Of a stretch of DNA of 64,000 nucleotides, positions 21,040 to 34,084 are shown one piece after another. How positions within the stretch are numbered: position 1 is the stretch's first letter; each line of letters opens with the position of its first letter. The stretch spans positions 2,318,465 through 2,382,464 of the forward strand of contig JAJVDF010000044.1 in the NCBI GenBank assembly GCA_022410635.1, in the 5' to 3' direction. The notes beneath the pieces are model-generated. The model did no database searches. It was given only the letters and a program-made list of their open reading frames with translations, and was not told where the DNA came from. Both the position numbers and the translations under genes were made by a program. The DNA is from Tretioscincus oriximinensis. Taxonomy: Eukaryota; Chordata; Lepidosauria; Squamata; Gymnophthalmidae.

Positions 21040-24000
21040 GAAGGGACAGCAATTTCTCGCCAAAGGGATCATAAAGCATTGGGTAGCTCATTTTCCATGG
21101 AGTTTCCTCAGGAACCTATCCTGTGCCCATCCTGCATTTCCTAGAGCTGCTGCTGCTGTCAAAGGGAGGAGTTTCCGGGGAACTCTGTGGCAATTGGAGC
21201 TAGCCAATGTTTGAGGGTGCCATGGGCTTTCTGGGAACTCACAACAACCCCCATTCAGAGCCCTCTTTCGCTTTTGTGCAAATGTAAAGTTGCACAATAG
21301 TGAGGGTTTACAAGAAGCTCAAGCTTTTGCTGGCTGTGTGGCTTGTGATACTTTTGATATGTCTCTCCTGAGCCACCCGCCCCCCTCCAGACAGGTGCCA
21401 GATAGGCAATGGGGGGGAGGCACATCAGGTTTGTTCCAAGCCATTGGTGACTGTTTGGACCATGCAGCTAGCAGGCTCTTTAAACTACGCCAACTAGTTT
21501 AATGCAGTGGCTTGAAAGGGGGTGGGGGGGGGGGGGAGAAAAGTGTTTCTCTCCCTCTTTGCAGCCACTAACATGAGGCTGCACTAGGGCTAGTGGAAAG
21601 GGAAACATTCACTTTGATTTTCTCCAAACCAGTTTTTTAACCCCGCCAAGAACACAGTCTATGTGTGCATAAGGTACAGGTGTGCATAAGGTATAGTGTG
21701 GAGCGCAACCTTCCATTCAAAGTACCATATATATGAACTATTTTTGCAGTAGGCCTTCATCTGAAGAATAGGGGCCTCCTTTTCACGTTCTGATTCAGAC
21801 TAAGGAAGTTCTAGGGTTTGCCTTTCTTTAAAAAAGACCCAAGGCAGAAAAGCTAGTTCTTATATTCTTATCCTCAGACCCGATAGAGTAAGGCAGAGCA
21901 TAAAAGGTTGCCAAAATTCTAGTATAAATACATGAATTACAGCCTCAGATGTTTAAGTCTTTTTTTATTTATAAACCAGGTGCCAACTATCAACAATAGC
22001 GAACGACCTGCTTCCAGTTTTTCATCTTCCGGCAGCATTGTTGTTTCGTACTTTATGGGTATTAGTTATATTTCTTTCTGCTTTTCTACATCATGTTTTC
22101 CAAATGTTTATTTAAAAGCTTAGATGCCTAGCAACTTCATGAAGTAGCAGAAGCAGCAGCCCAGTCCCACCCATGGTAATAACTTTTCTGCTATCAGGAA
22201 GTTGCCCATCTGTATAAAGAAAGAAATTGTGCAATAGAAAAAATGTTTTATTTCATGATATAGAGTTTTTGGCCTCTTTCTAAAAGAAGCACTCCCATTG
22301 TTGGACATGTCTTGTTTTCACAGTGGTCAGATTATGGCGTTTTCATATTTTCTTCTTATTTTACTCGGGACAGCTTGAATCTTTCCTAGGCCTGATTTAT
22401 TTTATTAAATCAGCATTCTTCATTTGTTTTCAAACATGTGAGTCGTACTTTTTAAAAAAGAGGTCACACCATTGTATTTTCCCCACATTGTTTAAGCTCA
22501 ATTTTTGCTTTGAATACTAAATGAGTTTGGCTTCTTCTTGGATGCTTCAGCAGTTCCTGTATTTGTCAGCAGATGTCGAGTGTACACACAATTCTTAACA
22601 CATTCATCCAACTCAAAAATTATATTCTCTCTCGTCCCAAATGTCTTATATGTTTCCTAGAATTTGGGATCAGCAGAATAAGAAGGNTCAAATGCTGTTG
22701 TTCCTAGCATTCTTTAGCATATTTATTTAAGTCATTTGTTTATGATAGCTATTCGTTTTTCCTTTACGCTTTGAAAATATTTAATGGTTTCCAAGTGTTT
22801 TTAAACCCCGTGAGAAACGAGAAATGCTATCTCTGATTTCATCTGAGGTCTCGGCATATCTCAGAGGTGTATATACATAAGAAAGTACCATACTTACTGG
22901 CAGTTCCTTTGTCTATACACCGGATTTCCTGGTTACTTTGAATGCTATGACTGTCTTTCATTAGAGTGGAAAAAGTAACTAGGGCTTTGAGGAAACGGGG
23001 TAGAACTCTGCAGTGATTCTCCAATATTGCCTCCCCTTTATCCTGTCCTCTAAAAACAAGAGTCAGAAGGTCATACTACTTTGAACTCTAGTCGACTTGG
23101 ATGGGAAAAGTCCCTGTTTCTGTATTTGACAACTACTGTGCAAATATTGCTAATGCTGGAGGGAGAAATATCTAGGCCCGATTTGTACTTGGGATGAGAA
23201 ATTGTTCAAATAGCAGGAATGGAGCTTTTGCACTTCTAATTGCTTAATTATTTCCCCAATCACTCCAAAACCAGTCTTACTATGAATCTACCTTGCATGA
23301 ACTATGTTTAACCAGTCCACAGTCATTTCTGTATGCGGAAATATTCCTGGAGGACATGTGAATGCTGTAGTATAACGTTTCTTTGTCCTCCATGCTGGTG
23401 CAGCGCATCCCCTTGCCGTATTTAAGGGAAAAACGGATTTATAATAGCAGCCCCGTGGACTATTCTTGGAAGAACACGATAGCTATATATGGGGTTCCAA
23501 TCGTAAACAGTAGCAAACTGCCTGTTTTCTGTTTCTCTACTTCCTGACAGAATTTCTCTTTCCTGTTTTATGGTTCTTAGTTGTATTTCTGCCTGCATTC
23601 TATGCCGTTTTTTCACAATGAGGAGTGCTTTTATTATAAAAGCTTGGATCATGAAGCAGCTTCATGAAGTTGGCAGTGGCAGCAGCCCAAACGTGATAAA
23701 AGTGAAACGTCTTTTGTTGTGCTGATGGCAGGGCCTATTGAGAAGTGTAGTCTGAGCAGTAGGCAACCTTTTCCGCAGGGTCCTGCCCTGTGGACTACAG
23801 CTCCCAGCCTGCAAAGCAGAGAGAGGAAGCGTCTTTAGCCAATCTGTACCCGGTCCTGCTTACAGAAAATGAAGTGCTAGACTGTGCTAAGAATGGTGTG
23901 CCTTCTCCTATGGGAGACCATTTATAAAAGGTCCTTGAAGCATTGGTTTGTGGCAGATCAGTCCAATATACACATATGGATGGTAAAAAATGNCTGGGCT

Positions 24001-25035
24001 AGACTAGCAGGCACAAGCAACCCAACACCATTTTGCTGGACTACTGGAAGCAGCAATGAAATGTGTTAATTACCCCAGCTGGCAATGAAGAATCTGTAAT
24101 GCAGGTGGTCCTTGGTGGAACCTTGCCCTTCTGACCTTGGTCAGGTTCGTTCAATCCAGGTGCAACTGGACTTGTACAGAGAAGGATAATGTTCCATGTG
24201 GATCTTGCCTGCCACACTCTTTGGAAAGCTCATTACACAATTTCATACCTTTTTTTCTCTGTCTTAATTTACCCAACAGAAAAATTTTAAGAGTAAAATG
24301 GAGAGAAGGAAGACATGTCTGTACAGAAAGAGACAGAGAACAGAAATAATAAGGCAAAAAGTAAACTTATCAACTGGATCACAAATGCTAAACGTTTCAA
24401 TGTAATTACACATCAAGGGTTCCCAAGATTAATGTAAATATATCTGCTGAAGGCCACCATTTGTTTGGAATCTACAACAGAATGGAATGTACATAGTGGA
24501 TTCATACCTCCATGAAGGATCTGGATGGGAATTCTTTCTTGCATAATTTTGATTTGATAGAGATGCTTTCCAAACATGCATTATTTATACTACACTTTAC
24601 TATACCACATCTCTAGGATAAAGGTATCTTTGTTATTTCAAAACCGAGCTATAACATGTGTACCAACTACAAGTAAGATATTTAAAAGTTGTTTATGAAG
24701 AAAAGATCAATACTTTGCTGAGTATAAATGCATTAAGCTAAGTTTAAGAACTTGTTGCATTTGCAAATAAAAAACAGCATTACTTCTCTCTAGATTTTCT
24801 CCCAAAACATTCATATTATGGGACATTTCCACCATATATGGCAGAAACATTGTGTTTCCCCATGTCCATGCCAACACTATTATGAAACGTGACAGAATTC
24901 TTGACAGTCTTTTTGGTGTGTAATAATATTAAAAAGTAGTATTTTATTATATTTAATATTTTTAAACTGTATAGATGATTAAAATATCAAGAATAATTGA
25001 TTATATTTAAAATAACACAGAAGTGGAAAATCAGA
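21040..25035 (+). other. Intron DNA with two diverged copies of an unnamed repeat
   Basis: Segments around 21975-22170 and 23485-23690 resemble each other. Both have a gccaactatcaacaatagc / ttccaatcgtaaacagtagc type start, then a ctgcttccagttttt / ctgttttctgtttct segment, and end with cttcatgaag and a cagcagccca block. The stretch 23225-23400 resembles 54590-54740 (agtccacagtcatttctgt). An old, undefined repeat is likely. A G homopolymer lies at 21521-21536. No gene is seen. Confidence 0.45.
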
Positions 25036-25039
25036 TGCA

Positions 25040-25190
25040 TATTTGTGACAATTTCAGAGAAATAGCTTTGTTAGTCTTAGTAGAAAGTCCAGCAAGAGGG
25101 CTTGTAGCATTTGGAGACAATAGGAGAAAGATAGGTGGCATGAGCTTTCGTAGACATGTCTAGTTCTTCAGATGCTAGGGGACCAATGTC
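25040..25190 (-). mobile_element. Foldback repeat family F, single arm
   Basis: On + it runs from caatttcagagaaatagctt through agtctt...gaaagtccagcaag, ggtggcatgagctttcgtag to gttcttcagatgc. This is one arm of the element described at 61800, in reverse orientation. Confidence 0.75.
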
Positions 25191-26389
25191 AGGAACAGTC
25201 TTTATAGGAATGCTGTGTAGGAGATGACAAAGGACAGGTAAATGTGGTATGGGGATGAACTAGGTGAGAAAACAGCTAATTAGCAGAAGTTAATCTTCTC
25301 AAGAAAAGGAAAATGCCTGGAGGAAAGCAATGAATCTGAATGATTATGCATCAATCAAATAGTTAACTGGGGTTATAATATGTATAATGTGCCAGGAAAT
25401 CATTATCTCTATTAAATCCCTTGTTGTGGGACTGGGATTTGTGGATGTAATCTAGTTGTTCTGCTGCCTCTTTTTAAATATTTGCGATCGGGTAAAGAAG
25501 AACTTCCATTTGTCATGCTGTCATACTGAAGAGTACAAGGAGATGTATTCTTATTGAAAATGCTGTTTATATGGAAATTTTAGCATAGAGTGCTAATTAG
25601 AGCAAGAACATGGCTTTAACCCTAGTGTAGTCTGCTACTGCACAGCTTGAATAGTTATAATGCCAATAATAAGTTTCATTTTTGACATTACAGAACTTAA
25701 ATCTTGACATAGATAAGTGCCCCATGTGGGTTTCCCCCTGCAGAATTGTATCTCAGGTCTCTGTTTGGGAACATTTTGAACTTCATTGCTGTATTATCAG
25801 CCTAAACTGGAGGAAAGGTCTTGGATTAGTCCCTTCACTTCCTGTTTGCTCTTCTAAATCTTTTAGTGCCCCAATTAGGGGAGTAATAGCGTGTGTAGGG
25901 AGGAGGGTGGAATGGATGATTTTCGAATATACCCTTCTGAGCATCTTGTAGGAAAGTTTTAGGACACATGTGTAGAATAAATAACAGTGGTTGGTGGGGT
26001 GATGAACTGAATTAGCCTCCAGGCTTAGATCTAATCAGCCCCACAAGATGATAACCTTGCTCCGTATGACATCTTTCTGGTTTTGGCTCTTTATGTTGTT
26101 GCTGAGCTGTTCAGCCAGTTATGCAATACTGAAGCAGCTGCATAGGGGAATGCTATTTGTTCATACATGTATTAATATTGAAGAGATTGTAATGTAGATA
26201 AATGAGACACATCTAAAAATGTGTTTTAAAATGCAACTGTTTTATTACGTTTGATATCCACCTTTCCTTAATGCAAAGTAGTATCCCTGGAGAACTCGTA
26301 TAATTCCTTGGCAGATGATAAACAGACTTTGGCTGCCTCCAGACATAGCTGGAAAATCTCTTTTTCTTTTTTTAGGGATATTTTTACAC

Positions 26390-26520
26390 ATAATAAAACA
26401 CATACGATAGAGTCCAACATTCCAAAGTATAACAACCAATGACAGGGCTAGGAACTTTGACAGCTCCAAAGATGAGAGTCCTGGATTAGAAACTAACTAG
26501 AAGACAGAACACAACAGGCT
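26390..26520 (+). mobile_element. Dispersed repeat family V, short copy
   Basis: Has the family's 5' sequence (gagtccaacattccaaagta, taacaaccaatgacagggct), one 39-bp core unit, agagtcctggattagaaact, and the 3' end aacaggcttccactggtt. It lacks the purine-rich tract seen at 4996 and 48440. Confidence 0.65.
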
Positions 26521-27349
26521 TCCACTGGTTCTGGAATAAAGCTGCTCTGGAATAACCACTTATTGCCCAGACAACTGGACAATATCCAGAGGCACGCAAC
26601 TGCTTTTGCACTGCACAACATTGGTGTAATGGGCACATTCACGTATTCGGATGCACAAAATACTCAGAAATACACAAATTCTAGTTCTGCACATGTGCGA
26701 TGGCCATTTTCATCTCAGATTTGGTCCTATGCACACGCAAGGGTAATTTTAGTTAACGGGGATCCTACTGCTCAGTTTCTAAACAAGCAGGTTCCAGGAA
26801 AGCTGCATTGATAGTTGGATTTTTCCAAAATAGAAAAAGTGCAATTTCACCCTTATATAGTGGGGCTATGTTGAGATTTCCACAGATATGTTTTGCAGTC
26901 CTAACATAGTGATGTCATAAACATGTTTTAATTGGTATGGATGCAGCTTCGATCAGTTTCCTCCAAGCATGTTATGATATTGTTATACAGATAAATACAT
27001 AGAAGTTGGAGAACCCAAAAAAGTTTTAAAACATTAAATTTTCTCACTTTGTATGATTTTCTTAAAAGCTTAAGTCAAAATGAATATTATTTGAATGAAT
27101 CTTTAGGACTTAAATTCCCCCCTCTTGCTCTTTATTCTTTCATCATATGAAGTGTTCATGACATAGGAGTACATTTTTTTTAAAATTGTAAAAGAGCCAT
27201 AACAATACAGGTGACTGGTGCAAAAGTGAGTAATTTGTTAGAGGGGAATTTTAACAAATAGCTTTGGAAAGTGAAATAGAATGATGGGAGAGGATGGGGA
27301 AGGATAGGTAGAAATTTATTCAAAACAAATAAATAATGCAAGAAATTTA
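26520..27349 (+). other. Intron DNA, no gene
   Basis: AT-rich, unique-looking sequence. No element or coding region recognised. Confidence 0.45.
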
Positions 27350-27548
27350 GCAAGGGGGTCTTGTAGCACGTTAGTCTCTAACAAGAAATAGGATAAGCAC
27401 TGTGAGCTTTGTAGTCAAGTCCACTTCTTCAGATGNATCTGAAGATATAGGCTTGTCTGCGAAAACTCATGCTGCCTGTCCTATTTCCTGTTAGTCTCTA
27501 AAGGACTAGATTTTCAGGACCCAGGCTAACATGGCTACTTCTTTGAAA
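27350..27548. mobile_element. Foldback repeat family F, head-to-head inverted pair
   Basis: The left arm reads in reverse (gcaagggggtcttgtagcac, gttagtctctaac) to the apex cttcttcagatg. The right arm then reads forward: atctgaag, gcttgtctgcgaaaactcat, gttagtctctaaagg, and ends gctaacatggctacttcttt. The arms have diverged, so this inverted layout is old. Confidence 0.75.
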
Positions 27549-27604
27549 ACTGTGGAAAGCGCCAAAATTATCCGAATGAAATGAAAATCTATCACCTCTC
27601 TAGG

Positions 27605-27735
27605 ATTCTTGTTAGCATCTGAAGATCTTGCCTATAAAAGCTCATTCCGCCTATCCTAATTCTTGTTAATCTTTTAAATCCACTTACTAGATTTTCTTAA
27701 CCAAGACTAAAATAGCGATTTCTCTGAAATCTAAT
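27605..27735 (+). mobile_element. Foldback repeat family F, single arm
   Basis: Shows gcatctgaagatcttgccta, aaagctcattccgcc, ttcttgttaatcttttaa, and ends tagcgatttctctgaaat. It lies 60 bp downstream of the paired copy at 27350. Confidence 0.65.
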
Positions 27736-28404
27736 GTTAAAAATGTTTTGTAGAGCTCTGAGTGAATCCTTTTTGTTTGCTTATTTCATTACTTACGGCA
27801 TTTTATATCTCACCTTTCTTTTAAGAAGTACATGGTTCAAATTCCCACAGGCCAAGGCCCTGTCCATTACATTACATGGGCAATCTCAGTTGTTTCATGA
27901 TAGCTGGAAATGAGTAAACATAAGGCAGACATCTGATACAGTTTACCTTCAGTTGCCCATTCTATTAAGTATATTTGCAACTAGTGCAAACAAAAGGAAA
28001 TTATACCCACTGGAGATGTGTTTAAACAACCAAATAGCNCACAGATAATGTTATATTATCAGACTGGAGATCATTTTTGAACTGAACTGGNTTGACACAA
28101 AGCTGAAAAGCAGGTTAGACCAAAAACCAAGACTCTTGAGAAAGATTAGAAAGGACCTTGGTGACTGAACCTTCTATATAGATAGGGTAAAGAAAGCAAA
28201 GGGGCATAGTGATACATTCACTGTTGTAACTGTGAAACCACAAATTTAATTTTGCTTTCACATTGTGAGAAAAAGCAATTGCTCAGTGACCTCTTAATGG
28301 AGAACCACTGTTTGCTTTAGGGCAATTTATTTGTGCTACAGAGAAATTAATGCCTATAGAATATTTTACCTTTGTTTTTCGGTTATTTTAATTATTTATT
28401 TCCT
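27736..28404 (+). other. Intron DNA, no gene
   Basis: Unique-looking AT-rich DNA with two isolated Ns. Nothing recognisable. Confidence 0.4.
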
Positions 28405-29005
28405 AGTACAATAAGCCNATTGTGTTAAGCAGCTGGTCTAGCAGTCTCTTTCTCTCTTTCCCCTGCCCATGTTCCTTCTGCCCCTCCTCCCTCACTTTCC
28501 TAACTCACCTATTTCTTCCATTTCCTCTTCCTCCCTCCCTCTTCGCTCCCTCCCCATCTTCCTGTTCCCTTCTCTTGTTCCCCTCTCTGTCATTAGCTCT
28601 TCTACTCCTCCTCTTATATTTCCTTGTTTCCCCTCCTGCCTTCCTTCCCCATCCTTTTCAACTTCCCCTCTCACTCCCCTTTCTCCTCTCCCCTTTCCCC
28701 ACTCTTCTAATTCTACTCCTGCCCTTCCTCTCCCTTCACCTCTCCTATTTCTATTCATTTCCCTGCCCCCTCCCCTTCATTCTACTTATCCCTTCCCCTT
28801 CATTGACTCTCTTCTTCCCCTCTTCTCTCTTAACCCTCCTCTTTATCTTTCTTCCCCTCTTACATTCCCCTCCTTTTCCCTCCTGCCTTCCTCCCAGTCA
28901 TCTTCAACTTCCTCCTCTTCCTCTCCTTCCTTTCCACCTCCTTCTCCATTTCCAACACTTTGGCCCTCCTTTTCCTCCTTCTCCATCTCCTCTCCCTCCT
29001 CCTGG
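28405..29005 (-). repeat. Long polypyrimidine tract, possibly an expanded family V copy
   Basis: From 28440 to 29005 the + strand is almost pure C and T with scattered A. The left flank ataagccnattgtgttaagc resembles the reverse of the family V 3' end (gcttggcgcaatgggctaat at about 5250). This suggests a reverse-oriented copy whose purine tract expanded to nearly 570 bp. Open frames on + (Ser/Leu/Pro/Phe only) are composition artefacts. Confidence 0.6.
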
Positions 29006-29430
29006 AAGCAACAGAAATAAAAAGCAGCAAGCCAGGTCCTTGTCCTTTCAGCCACTGGACGGGTGGGACTCCTGGGTGAGCTGCCAGTTCCCATCTCAAA
29101 TGAGTTGGGCTACCAGCATCTCCAGGAGCTGACTGAAACTGTTAACGTGCCCTGGAATCCTGCTTGCCTTGCCAGTTTCTGGGAGAGTGAGGACTCAGTT
29201 TGCCACTTTTTTTGGGGGGGGGGGGCTTGGTGAACTGATAGAGGCAGCCATTGTGGTGGATGGCGCTGGTAGTTGCTTCCCTTGCTGGCCCTTCCAGCCA
29301 GGCTGACGCCAAAGCGTGTCTGCCCTTGTGACGTCCCTCCAGGCACTGGGATTGGAGGAACATTAATTGAACATTTGTCCAATCACAGGTGCGATTGAGA
29401 GTCTCTGTTTTATATACAGAGATGTATTTC
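29005..29430 (+). other. GC-richer segment, probably part of a repeat
   Basis: Contains a G homopolymer (29213-29224) and ends near a dyad, tctctgttttatatacagag. It may be the distal part of the element carrying the pyrimidine tract, but I cannot place it in a family. No gene is seen. Confidence 0.35.
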
Positions 29431-29939
29431 TCTTCTACCCTATAGACGCAGGCTTCAGGGCAACTCACAGTAAAATAGAATATAAGTGAAGGTATCCCCA
29501 ACCAGCTCTCTGAACTGTTGGAGGAAGGAGGGGCCACTACTGAGAGCAAGGTGGCAGAATAATCCAGACTGCTGTCACTTCTCTATTCCCCTAAGGCAAG
29601 ATGGTTGATAGCTTTTTAATGGAAGTTAGAGGAGGGAGAGGCCATCCTGTTGTTCCTTTTCCTGTCCTCTCATACAAGGGATGGTTCACAGCCTCTGGAT
29701 TGTAGAGTTGCAAAATATGATTGAAATAGAAATTTGACATTAATAGCTCTTAAAGGTTTTAATTGCTGATACTGACCTTGAATGGGGTAATGATAGTTTC
29801 CTAGTGATGTTGGAAGTGACTTGCTTGTCCCACAGTAAACCAAGAAATAATGGAAAGTTTGAATGCATGGATTTTAAAACTTATATTTAAAGCAAAGCTG
29901 TTTAAAGCTGCCATCCAACCTGGGGAATTTATCCAATTA

Positions 29940-30755
29940 CTCCTATAAACTGATAGGAACCAGGCAGGAAAGTGATCTTGGGGTGTTGNTGGACAGCTCA
30001 ACCCAGTGTGCAACAGCAGTGAAAAAAGAGAATCCAATGATAGGAGTAATTAGGAAGGGACTTGAAAATAAGCTGACAAGTGTTGTTTTGCCTCCTGATA
30101 AATCTGTGGTGAGGCTGCATTTGGAATGCGTGTACAGTTCTGGTCACCACATCTCAGAAAAGATACTGTGGAATTAGAGGAGGTGCAGAAAAGGGCAACA
30201 GGAACGACCAAAGGGCTGGATCACCTCCCTTATGAAATCAGGCTGCAACATCTGGACCTCTACAGCCCCAAAAGATGGCATTTAAGAGGTGATCTGATTG
30301 AAGTTTATAAAATCATGCATGGGATGAATAAGGTGAANAGAGGAAAACAATTTTCTCTACCACACAATACTAGGACCAGGGGACATTCCTTGAAACTAAT
30401 GGGCAGAAGAGTGAGGACCGACAAAGGAAAGTATTTTTTCACCCAGAGAGTCATTGGCCTTTGGAATTTGTTTCCAAAAGAGGTGATAAATGGATAGCTT
30501 TAAGAGAGGATTAGACAAGTTCATGGACACCAAGGGTATAAATAGCTACTAGGATGGATTTCTTAATACTGCCTCCTAGATGGAGCAACAGGCAGGTCTC
30601 CTGAAGTACCATTTGCAGGGAGTTGAGAACAGGTGAGGCTTTTGCCCCCTTCTGCTTCAGGCTGCCCAGGTGCAATTGGTGGGCTACTGGGAAAGACAAA
30701 TTGCTGGACTAAATGGGCTCTGGCCCCATTCAGCAGGGCTTTTCTTATGTTCTCT
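29940..30755 (+). mobile_element. CR1 LINE, C-terminal reverse transcriptase and 3' UTR
   Basis: Translates to CR1 RT C-terminus with errors: LPYEIRLQHLDLYSP, then HLRGDLIEVYKIMHGMNKV, TRGHSLKLMGRRVRT, FFTQRVIGLWNLFPKEV. The 3' UTR follows: acaagttcatggacaccaag, ggctgcccaggtgcaattgg, ggctctggccccattcagca. It is a different subfamily from 15880, because the 3' UTR lacks ATTCTATG repeats. Confidence 0.9.
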
Positions 30756-30759
30756 TACC

Positions 30760-31955
30760 CAGAGGAAGTTGAGAAAACATTTATTGGCAAACATTAGTAG
30801 TATGGAATATGAACTTGTAGGGAAACCAGAAGTAAGAGATCTAAAAGAAAGATAGAATCTTGTTTATTCATTGAGGATATGGAAGTGTTTTATAACTAGG
30901 CCAATCTGAGGAAAAAGTGCTTGGAAGGACACATACTTCTTTTGTTTTGCATTTTGCATTTTTCTGTGACTTATCATAATGATGATATTCATTTGCCAAC
31001 TGGAAAACTCCTGGTGTGACCACTGGCAGAACCTGAACATTATAGGAAGAAACTGGAAATAGATAGTTGTGATTTTGCCAATTAAAATGAATGCAGCAAA
31101 TCACAGCATTGTGGAAGTATTGTTTTTATATATGTACTTTTTAACGTAAAAAAAAAATAAGTNTAAGAAGTTTTGAAAGTATTTTAATCCTGATCTCAGA
31201 AAAGCTTCTATGGATGGTTCACAATAGATCGATATGAAGCAAGGTGGCCTAAAATGTATGGCCAAAATGGTTTGTGTGTGTGTGTGAAGTAAACAAATGC
31301 TCAAGTGGCAGTTCTTAAGGTTTCTAATTCCTTTGACAAGTGGCTTAATTGAAAACAGGGAAAGGAGAACCCAGATCACTTTGCTGCTGTGGAATGAAAG
31401 TACACCTTCATTCCAGCCAGTACTAATTCATTGGCAACTAGATAATTAAGTTTTTCTTGCAGAAGTTAGTCAGAAAAATAAACACAGAGATTAAGGAGAC
31501 ACCTTATTTACAGTCATAAGATTTTATGCCTCGTAGATTATTCTTTTCCTAATCAAAGAAATCCGGTTTACAAAAATCCTGGCATGATTTTGTGCTTAGC
31601 TGTAGGGAGGAAACAAATACTATCTTAGTAGCATAAGGGTGCAGTTCTCATGCCCAGAAAGAAGGGAAATGCATGTCTTGTATGCAAGGGAATGTTTTCC
31701 AAAGTGTTTCCAGTGAACAATAGCAAGTGTTACCGGAAAAAAGGAGCGCAGGAGCTTCAAAGTGCCAGTTCTAATAGGTGCTGCCAACATTATAAGCTGC
31801 ACCCGCTGAAAGCTCTCCGCCCGTGCATTTCTAAAGTGCTATCAATATGCAGAGGTCCGTACATAACATAGAGGAAATAAAATTAAGTACTAATATTAAA
31901 AATCAGACATGAACACCACAAGTTAAAATCAAGTATAATACAAGGAGGAGAGANA
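30760..31955 (+). other. Intron DNA, no gene
   Basis: AT-rich. A (TG)n run lies at 31271-31286. The segment 31640-31860 has local similarity in style to the repeats at 21975 and 23485, but I cannot confirm it. No coding region. Confidence 0.4.
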
Positions 31956-31959
31956 AATC

Positions 31960-33290
31960 AATATTCCAGCTCAGGTTGAGTCAAAGGCCCTTTAGAAGAG
32001 AAGTATTTTGAGTTGAAGTTTAAAAGAGGGAAGAGTGCTTACTCTGGGCGGAACCAGCCACATAGAATGAGTATTGGGAAGGACACAAGAGGGCTGATAA
32101 AAGGAAACAAGGGAAGAGAGATATGTAGGTGACAGATTATGAAGAGATTTAAAGGCCAGGACCAGTAATTTATACTGAATGTGCTTGGGCAAGGGTAACC
32201 AATGAAAATGTTTCAGCAAAGGAGTAATGTGATCGATTCAACAAGATTGAAAAGTAATTTTAGCTGTGGCATTCAGAATGGAAATGAGTGGGTGAAGATG
32301 GCAGGTAGGAAGGCCAATGAAAAGAACATTACAGTAATCAAGATGGGAGATTATTAGAGCATGTATCAGAATTTTAGTTCAACAGTTACAAATCTAAGAG
32401 AATGAGTAGTGAGGGAGAGCCTTTGGCTTTGCTGAGGAGAAGATCGTTGATTACTTGGTAAGGGAAGTTTTGATAGAGTGAAGAGTACAAAAGAAGAGTA
32501 AAGGGGTTCAGTTGCACAATGGGTATATATGATACGTTCAAGTACATTAGAATGAAAAAGCAATAGTCGTATAGTATGGTAGTTTACGAGTTGCAGGGGA
32601 TCAAGTGAGGGTTTTAAGTGGTAGCAAGAGAGCAGATGGGGAAGGATAGTGGGGGCCACCAAGAGGTGGAAGCTGGAGGGGACAGGATCTAGGGGGTAGG
32701 ATTAGCAGAATGAATAAGTGCCGAGAGTCAAGAAGGTTGGAAATTGGGGAAAACTGAGTACTGTGATGAAATGGGGACTGCGTGTTGATTGGAAGGAGGA
32801 AATTCAGAACAGAGAAATTCAGAGACTCTTGATTTTAGAACTGAAAAATGAGGTGAAGTCTTGTACTGAGAGAGAGGAGGAAGGGGAGGTTTTAGGAGGG
32901 AGTAAAAAGTAGAAAAAAGATGTTGGGAGCCATGGGCATTATGAGAATAATAGATACGTAGTAGTTTTGCTTTGCTAGGGAAAGTGCTTAGAGAAAGAGG
33001 AGAAAACAAACTTGTAGTGAAGGAAGTCAGTTTGAGTATGGGTCTTTCTCCACNAGTGATCTGTTGCTCGGGGACAAGAGCGCAAATGGCAAATGAAGGG
33101 AGTAAGAGCCAGGGCTGGGGAGGGTAATGTTGAGAAGGGTGAATTGTAAGTGGGGCAAAGCTCTTAAGGGTGGTAGAAAGAATACAGTTGAATAAAATAG
33201 TAGCTTGATCAATGGAGGAGAGGGAAAAGGATGACTGTAGAGAAGATGAGAAGGTAGAAGTGAAGGAATCGTGGTTAACAGAATAAAGTT
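31960..33290 (-). mobile_element. Rex1/L2-like LINE, internally deleted and degraded
   Basis: On the minus strand, 33009-32728 encodes a pre-RT stretch with HLFSTFYSLLKPPLPPLSQ. Then come SLDPLQLVNYHTIRLLLF (the NYRPISLL motif in decayed form) and, after a gap in homology, LIISHLDYCNVLFIGLPT and LLKHFHWLPLPKHIQYKLLV. The central RT palm with the YADD motif is missing. Multiple stops show it is dead. It is clearly a different lineage from the L2 at 52815. Confidence 0.75.
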
Positions 33291-33334
33291 GACTCAGATT
33301 TTTTTTTGCTTTTTATAACTGTTAAAGATGCAGA

Positions 33335-33455
33335 ATCCCTGTCCTGCCTTTTGCTGGTATCCCTAGAGCAGGAGTAGCTGTTAAGGCATAACGTGAAGAA
33401 TTTAAACTAGATGGGCTGTGGCCTAATCCAGGATGGCTTCTCTTATGTACTTAGG
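33335..33455 (+). mobile_element. CR1 LINE 3' fragment
   Basis: Short sense piece with ttttgctggtatccctagag and gatgggctgtggcctaatcc, ending ggcttctcttatgtactta, as in other CR1 3' ends. Confidence 0.6.
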
Positions 33456-34084
33456 CTATTATATTCTTAATTCAAAGCATTGTTCAAGTAGTCACCAAGA
33501 AGTCCTGTCCTATTTCTACACTTCACAGCAGTCCAGTTTAGCAAGGGGATTAACAGTTTTTGTTTGCATTTCTAAAGAAGTCAAGAGAGGTGTGTAGTTA
33601 GCACACATCTCTGAGATCTGATGTACAGTGAGAGACCTATTTAAGTGGCACAGACACAAAAAAATAACCATGCTGTCACATGGCTTGTGGCCAGGAGTTT
33701 GTGTTCTTTATCGTTGAAGTCTTTATAGCCAACTCCAAAGTTGGTATGAACTTCAGAATTGATACTGGGGTTATGCTTAAACAACTGTCCCAATGAAAAT
33801 GATCTTGTTCTGTCTGGGGATGGATCTGGCCACATCTGGAGTGGATTGCATGTTCTGGTACAGAGGGCTGTGAACTTTTACTTTGTGCAGGATGAAGTAT
33901 GAGTGAAGGTCTTTCAGACATNTCTCTCCAGTTGCTAGATACTGATGAAGAACTTTGGGGAATCCACTTGGGGAGTCTTAGAGATAGTGTATTTTCAAAG
34001 CTGGATTTTAGTTAGCTATTTAAAGAAATATGTTTGAAGATCAGAATGTCTGTCATTCTGAATGCAACACAGGACCCAGAAACA
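33456..34084 (+). other. Intron DNA, no gene
   Basis: No element or coding region recognised. Confidence 0.4.

Noticed and set aside
28422..29132. 236-codon open frame on + and others in the same tract
   Set aside because: Encodes only Ser/Pro/Leu/Phe from a polypyrimidine tract; a composition artefact.
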